A stretch of 8,981 nt of DNA. Source: Chloroflexota bacterium. GTDB taxonomy: Bacteria; Chloroflexota; Anaerolineae; Anaerolineales; Anaerolineaceae. The notes under the pieces were generated by a model, which saw only the letters and a program-made list of their open reading frames with translations, did not search any database and was not told where the DNA came from. The translations under genes were made by a program, and so were the position numbers. Shown here one piece after another: positions 6,585 through 8,981 of the stretch. The stretch spans positions 1 through 8,981 of the forward strand of contig JAAZIH010000205.1 in assembly GCA_012800995.1 (NCBI GenBank). Reading direction: 5' to 3'. Each line of letters begins with the position of its first letter. Position 1 is the first letter of the stretch.

Positions 6585-7625
6585 TTATACTTCTTTGGCT
6601 ATGCCAGGCACGCCATGCTCTGGGCAAAATCCATCTTCAAGCGCCTGGTCACAAATCGGACAATAAAGCTGTGCGTGGGGCGCGGCATTGATTGAACCGA
6701 CCTCATGCCAAACCTCATCCATGGATTCAGAGATTTCGCGCTTAGCCTCGCTCATCGCTTCGTTGATTTCCTGCTCAATGCTCACAGCGGTTTCAGTCGT
6801 CTGAGATAGCTCTGGCATCGGAGGCACAGGGGGCATAGGCGGCATGGGCGGGCTTGGGTGACTTTCGCCCACCGATACCCAGCTATCAGTCTCTTTGGAG
6901 GCTTCATTAAAAGTCTCCACGTCTTCGATTAAATCATTCCCATCCGAAAAGAATTCCGCGCCATCATCTTTGATTGTTTCATCCTCCAAATCAGGCAGTT
7001 CGGACAAATCAGGCATAGGGGGCATGGGTGGCATGGGAGGCATAGGTGGTTGCGACTCTTCCGCTTCTGGGCGTGGTTCCTGGCTGGGTTGCCGGAAAGG
7101 AAACACTGCGGGTGAGTCAGGCAAAGGCGGAGGCACAGATTCGACCGGCGTCATTACAGGAACAAAACCGTCAACCACCGGCTGGACTGGTGTCTCTAAC
7201 TGGGGCGGTGGTGCCGGCACAACCCCTTCCAAACCATGTTCCGGACAGAACTTGCCGATTAAGACCATCCCGCATTGTGGACACACCAGGCCTGACGCGC
7301 CAGTATAAGCTGTCACGGGTGTCATTTCCGGCTCAACAGGTGGAGGTGGCGGCACTTCGTTTTTGATCGCTTCCAGCGTTGTCTGCAGCTGGGCAAGATA
7401 TTTGCGCATTTCGTTCAGGTCATGCAAATGCGGTTGCAATTCGGGCTGGTTTACCCCTCCGCGGTCACTTAGTGCCAGGGTAGCTTCGCCCAGTCCATAA
7501 ACACGGTCCTTGATTTGTTTTTCCATGTCGGAAATTTGTGATTGGGTTCTCACGATACGGATTTGCTGATCAGCCTTCCATTTTGTTACGGCAGCAGCAT
7601 GTTCTATTTTGGCTTTAAATGTCAT
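6585..7625 (-). CDS. Coiled-coil, proline-rich protein with two CxxC-x8-CPEHG zinc motifs
   Basis: This 346-residue protein is not recognised as a named family. Residues 1-90 are helical and charged, probably a coiled coil. A P-P-P-P-P run follows (92-96). The first zinc-type motif is C115-P-Q-C118 then C127-P-E-H130; the second, at the extreme C-terminus, is C322-P-I-C325 then C334-P-E-H337, with identical spacing. Between them are long proline-rich linkers with P-P-M repeats (193-205 and 259-271), each followed by M-P-(D/E)-L-S, an acidic patch (206-242), and an amphipathic helix near 280-310. No signal peptide or membrane segment is seen, so it should be cytoplasmic. The paired motifs suggest two small zinc ribbons used for protein or nucleic-acid contact; that is inference. 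The ATG has AAGGA nine nt upstream. It is alone in its transcription unit and converges on the DUF4298-like gene. Confidence 0.88.
   Translation of the reverse strand: MTFKAKIEHAAAVTKWKADQQIRIVRTQSQISDMEKQIKDRVYGLGEATLALSDRGGVNQPELQPHLHDLNEMRKYLAQLQTTLEAIKNEVPPPPPVEPEMTPVTAYTGASGLVCPQCGMVLIGKFCPEHGLEGVVPAPPPQLETPVQPVVDGFVPVMTPVESVPPPLPDSPAVFPFRQPSQEPRPEAEESQPPMPPMPPMPPMPDLSELPDLEDETIKDDGAEFFSDGNDLIEDVETFNEASKETDSWVSVGESHPSPPMPPMPPVPPMPELSQTTETAVSIEQEINEAMSEAKREISESMDEVWHEVGSINAAPHAQLYCPICDQALEDGFCPEHGVPGIAKEV
6814..6849 (-). repeat. 9-bp minisatellite, four units (Pro-Met-Pro coding)
   Basis: Four consecutive 9-bp units of the form GGCAYNGGN on the plus strand encode the P-P-M/V-P run at residues 259-271 of the zinc-motif protein. 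The units differ at a few positions, including one ATG-to-GTG change that turns Met into Val, so this array is more diverged than the one at 7012. Confidence 0.85.
7012..7047 (-). repeat. 9-bp minisatellite, four units (Pro-Met-Pro coding)
   Basis: Four tandem units GGCATRGGN, nearly identical, encode the P-P-M run at residues 193-205 of the zinc-motif protein. Because the unit is 9 bp, gain or loss of copies keeps the frame and would change linker length. The repeat is in phase with, and similar to, the array at 6814. Confidence 0.9.
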
Positions 7626-7685
7626 GATAGGTCCTTTCCTGGTCTGATATCAAACGACACCTGTTTCATCCCTCAGGCAGGATTA

Positions 7686-7714
7686 ATTATATCGTAAAAA
7701 GGGATGTATTAAAA
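7686..7714 (-). promoter_or_regulatory. Promoter of the zinc-motif protein gene
   Basis: A perfect TATAAT lies on the minus strand at 7691-7686, about 60 bp before the start codon. The -35 region 17 bp further up reads TTTTAA, a weak match. Dependence on an activator bound at the adjacent palindrome (7716-7728) is possible. Confidence 0.5.
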
Positions 7715-7715
7715 A

Positions 7716-7728
7716 GACCTGCCAGGTC
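7716..7728. promoter_or_regulatory. Perfect palindrome GACCTG-C-CAGGTC (operator candidate)
   Basis: Six-base perfect arms flank a central C, immediately upstream of the -35 position of the minus-strand promoter at 7686-7714. Size and symmetry fit a dimeric transcription factor site. I could not assign it to a known regulator. Confidence 0.45.
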
Positions 7729-7737
7729 AATCTCAAT

Positions 7738-7830
7738 AAATTCAGCTTTTCAAAACCCAAATTCATGGCTAACAGTGAACATTTCAGCCCTTACGGGGAG
7801 GGAATGAATTTAAATTCGTGCTATGAATTT
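7738..7830. repeat. Four copies of AAATTCA / TGAATTT upstream of rpsU
   Basis: AAATTCA occurs at 7738-7744 and 7759-7765, and its reverse complement TGAATTT at 7805-7811 and 7824-7830. Copies within each pair are spaced 21 and 19 bp, about two helical turns. The third copy is part of the perfect palindrome GAATTTAAATTC (7806-7817), and the fourth ends 14 bp before the rpsU -10. The cluster may be a regulator-binding array or just AT-rich chance. Confidence 0.4.
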
Positions 7831-7844
7831 CCATATCTTTCGTG

Positions 7845-7850
7845 TATAAT
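7845..7850 (+). promoter_or_regulatory. -10 element of the rpsU-infA promoter
   Basis: A perfect TATAAT lies 63 bp before the rpsU start. The base stretch 16-18 bp upstream (TATGAA and neighbours) is a poor -35. The predicted leader is about 57 nt. Confidence 0.55.
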
Positions 7851-7882
7851 GGTGCTTCGCGTGTGATTAACGCAGATTTGAA

Positions 7883-7911
7883 CTATTCTATGCCCGGAAG
7901 GAGGTGAATAG
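7883..7911 (+). promoter_or_regulatory. rpsU ribosome binding site flanked by an inverted repeat
   Basis: AAGGAGGTGA (7898-7907) is a full ten-base complement to the canonical anti-Shine-Dalgarno end of 16S rRNA, the strongest in the window, six bases before the ATG at 7914. CTATTC (7883-7888) and GAATAG (7906-7911) are perfect complements bracketing it, so the site can be displayed in a 17-nt loop with its last two bases in the stem. This could tune rpsU translation. Confidence 0.6.
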
Positions 7912-7913
7912 CA

Positions 7914-8102
7914 ATGGCAAGTGTCAATTTAAGACAAAATGAATCGCAAGATTCTCTACTCAAGCGCTTTCGCAAGAAGGTCGTTAAGAGTGGTGTGTTG
8001 AGCACCGTGCGCCGCAAACGCTGGTTCGTTTCCAAGAGCGAACAACGCCGCATGGACAAGAAAAAGGCTGTTCGTCGTAACTTCCGTAAGTCATACGATT
8101 AG
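7914..8102 (+). CDS. rpsU: 30S ribosomal protein S21 (bS21)
   Basis: bS21 binds the 30S platform next to the 3' end of 16S rRNA and aids mRNA recruitment at initiation. The 62-residue, strongly basic product carries the family core L-L-K-R-F-R-K-K-V-V-K-S-G-V-L-S-T-V-R-R-K-R at about residues 15-36, followed by a basic tail (KKKAVRRNFRK). It is somewhat shorter than the 71-residue E. coli protein, which is normal outside Proteobacteria. The ATG follows an exceptionally complete Shine-Dalgarno. infA starts 23 bp downstream with no terminator between, so the two genes form an operon. The hit is short but the core motif is clear. Confidence 0.95.
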   Translation: MASVNLRQNESQDSLLKRFRKKVVKSGVLSTVRRKRWFVSKSEQRRMDKKKAVRRNFRKSYD

Positions 8103-8125
8103 CCGAGAGTATTAAGTGAGGTTTT

Positions 8126-8380
8126 ATGGCTAGAGAAGATGAGAAAATTACAGTAGAAGGCACCATTATCGAAGCCTTGCCCGGCACGCAATTCCGGGTG
8201 AAGTTAGAGAACGGCCATGAGGTCATCGCCTATCTTTCAGGACGGATGCGCCGCTATTACATCCGCATTCTCCTGGGCGACTTGGTGCGCGTGGAAATGT
8301 CTCCTTATGACCTCGACCGCGGACGGATTGTATACCGCCAACGCCGAACTGGCCCTATCGACCCCGCGGATTTTTCATAG
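8126..8380 (+). CDS. infA: Translation initiation factor IF-1
   Basis: IF-1 occupies the 30S A site during initiation and cooperates with IF-2 and IF-3. The 84-residue product is a single S1-like OB fold. It has the family landmarks [20 protein letters not shown] at the N-terminus, [11 protein letters not shown] near 23-33, [15 protein letters not shown] near 38-52, and [12 protein letters not shown] near 60-71. About twelve residues ([12 protein letters not shown]) extend past the usual 72-residue end. The ATG has a modest GTGAGG site. It is co-transcribed with rpsU rather than lying in the spc/alpha ribosomal cluster where infA is often found, and is followed by a strong terminator. A second infA elsewhere in the genome cannot be excluded. 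Confidence 0.97.
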   Translation: MAREDEKITVEGTIIEALPGTQFRVKLENGHEVIAYLSGRMRRYYIRILLGDLVRVEMSPYDLDRGRIVYRQRRTGPIDPADFS

Positions 8381-8396
8381 TTTTGTTCCTCATTTC

Positions 8397-8413
8397 CCTG
8401 GCGTTCTGCCAGG
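8397..8413 (+). other. Small hairpin in the infA 3' region
   Basis: CCTGGC and GCCAGG form a perfect 6-bp stem with a 5-nt loop between the infA stop and its terminator. No T-run follows, so it does not terminate on its own; it may protect the 3' end or be incidental. Confidence 0.4.
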
Positions 8414-8434
8414 AGATGATACAGACCAGATCAT

Positions 8435-8462
8435 AAACTCCCGTCCTGCGCGGGAGTTTTTT
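8435..8462 (+). terminator. Intrinsic terminator of rpsU-infA
   Basis: AAACTCCCG pairs with CGGGAGTTT across the 7-nt loop TCCTGCG, and the strand continues into a run of six T's ending at 8462. This is a textbook rho-independent terminator 55 bp after the infA stop. Confidence 0.93.
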
Positions 8463-8490
8463 GTCAAATAGCAGCTTCTTGCATTAAAAT
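8461..8490 (+). promoter_or_regulatory. Promoter of the GNAT gene (leaderless arrangement)
   Basis: TTGTCA (8461-8466), 18 bp, then TAAAAT (8485-8490); each hexamer matches five of six consensus positions. The -35 shares its first bases with the T-run of the infA terminator. The transcription start should fall six to seven bases after the -10, at the A of the ATG at 8497. Confidence 0.6.
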
Positions 8491-8496
8491 CAAAGC

Positions 8497-8981
8497 ATGA
8501 GCACGCAGTCAAATCCGAGACCCTATGGCTTTATTCGCCCAATGAACCCCACCCGCGATCTCAACGCCGTGGCAGACCTTGTTGAAGCTGCTTTTGAGCT
8601 TAAAAACGACCCTGAAGGACATCTCCTCATCGAAAACATGCGCCAACACGCGCGCAAATTATCCGACCCCGATGCCTCCTTTCTCGACACTCTCAATGCC
8701 CGCGTATCGTGGTCAGACGGCTTGGTATGGGAAGACCGCGGCAAAGTGGTGGGCAATATCACGCTCATCCCTCACATAGACGGCTTCAAGCGCGTTATTA
8801 TGATCGCGAATGTTTCCGTGCAGGATGATTACCGTCACCAGGGCATTGCCCGCGAGCTAACCCTGTGGGGTTTGCGGCGCTGCCAGGCGAGTGGGGTAAA
8901 AGAGGTCTACCTGCAGGTGCGGCATGACAATGCCAGTGCCATTCGACTTTATGCGGATTTGGGCTTTCAGAAACTACACAG
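8497..8981 (+). CDS. GNAT-family N-acetyltransferase, N-terminal part (partial)
   Basis: GNAT enzymes transfer an acetyl group from acetyl-CoA to an amine of a small molecule or protein; the substrate here cannot be told. The 161 visible codons run to the window edge with no stop. The acetyl-CoA pyrophosphate-binding motif A is R113-H-Q-G-I-A118, preceded by the beta4 strand I-A-N-V-S-V-Q (103-109), and motif B is N145-A-S-A-I-R-L-Y-A-D-L-G-F157. The first 100 residues are a longer-than-minimal N-terminal region with a helix pair (about 20-55). The ATG has no Shine-Dalgarno; a promoter ending seven bases upstream suggests translation from a leaderless mRNA. The next in-frame ATG (8542) also lacks a binding site. 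Function beyond GNAT is unassigned. Confidence 0.9.
   Translation, partial: MSTQSNPRPYGFIRPMNPTRDLNAVADLVEAAFELKNDPEGHLLIENMRQHARKLSDPDASFLDTLNARVSWSDGLVWEDRGKVVGNITLIPHIDGFKRVIMIANVSVQDDYRHQGIARELTLWGLRRCQASGVKEVYLQVRHDNASAIRLYADLGFQKLH

Noticed and set aside
6895..7308. Glycine/serine-rich plus-strand open frame
   Set aside because: Its Gly-Gly-Met-Gly repeats are the antisense of the Pro-Met minisatellite in the zinc-motif gene; it has no start signal and is a shadow.
1..8981. CRISPR array, tRNA, rRNA, insertion sequence or prophage
   Set aside because: No spaced direct repeats of CRISPR size, no tRNA-like cloverleaf or rRNA segment, and no transposase or integrase frame was seen; the locus is core genome.

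Overview
The window is a bacterial housekeeping locus for transcription and translation. It most likely comes from the phylum Chloroflexota (Anaerolineae-like). That placement is an inference from recalled protein features: a short basic bS21, an IF1 with a C-terminal tail, an EF-G with a [11 protein letters not shown] switch region, the long form of S12, and a beta subunit with a large insertion. No database search was possible.

Layout. Positions 1-5831 are on the minus strand and read, in transcription order, rpoB, rpsL (S12), rpsG (S7) and fusA (EF-G; 5' 250 codons only, cut by the window edge). This is the classical rpoB/str cluster, but rpoC is missing between rpoB and rpsL, and no rplJ/rplL lies directly upstream of rpoB. 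rpoB has its own strong promoter (TTGACT-N17-TATACT) and a leader hairpin followed by four T's. A second strong promoter (TTGACG-N18-TAGAAT) overlaps the rpoB stop codon and would transcribe the str genes through a roughly 120-nt leader with two hairpins.

Positions 5832-6147 are a gene-free divergent region with an orphan plus-strand terminator and two small inverted repeats. Next comes a small plus-strand gene resembling the DUF4298 family (6148-6492). It converges across a shared bidirectional terminator on a minus-strand gene (6585-7625) for a protein with a coiled coil, proline-rich linkers and two matching CxxC-x8-CPEHG zinc-binding motifs. Two 9-bp minisatellites encode its Pro-Met-Pro repeats.

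Positions 7626-7913 are a second divergent region with a perfect 13-bp palindrome and four copies of AAATTCA. After it, rpsU (bS21) and infA (IF1) form a plus-strand operon ending at a clear intrinsic terminator. Directly after that terminator lies the start of a GNAT acetyltransferase (8497 onward, cut by the right edge), whose promoter is placed so that its mRNA should be leaderless.

Functionally the recognised genes supply the RNA polymerase beta subunit, three small-subunit ribosomal proteins, an initiation factor and an elongation factor. The most unusual points are the separation of rpoB from rpoC, the roughly 137-residue insertion in RpoB, non-consensus residues at two rifampicin-contact positions, the rpsU-infA pairing, and the uncharacterised zinc-motif protein.
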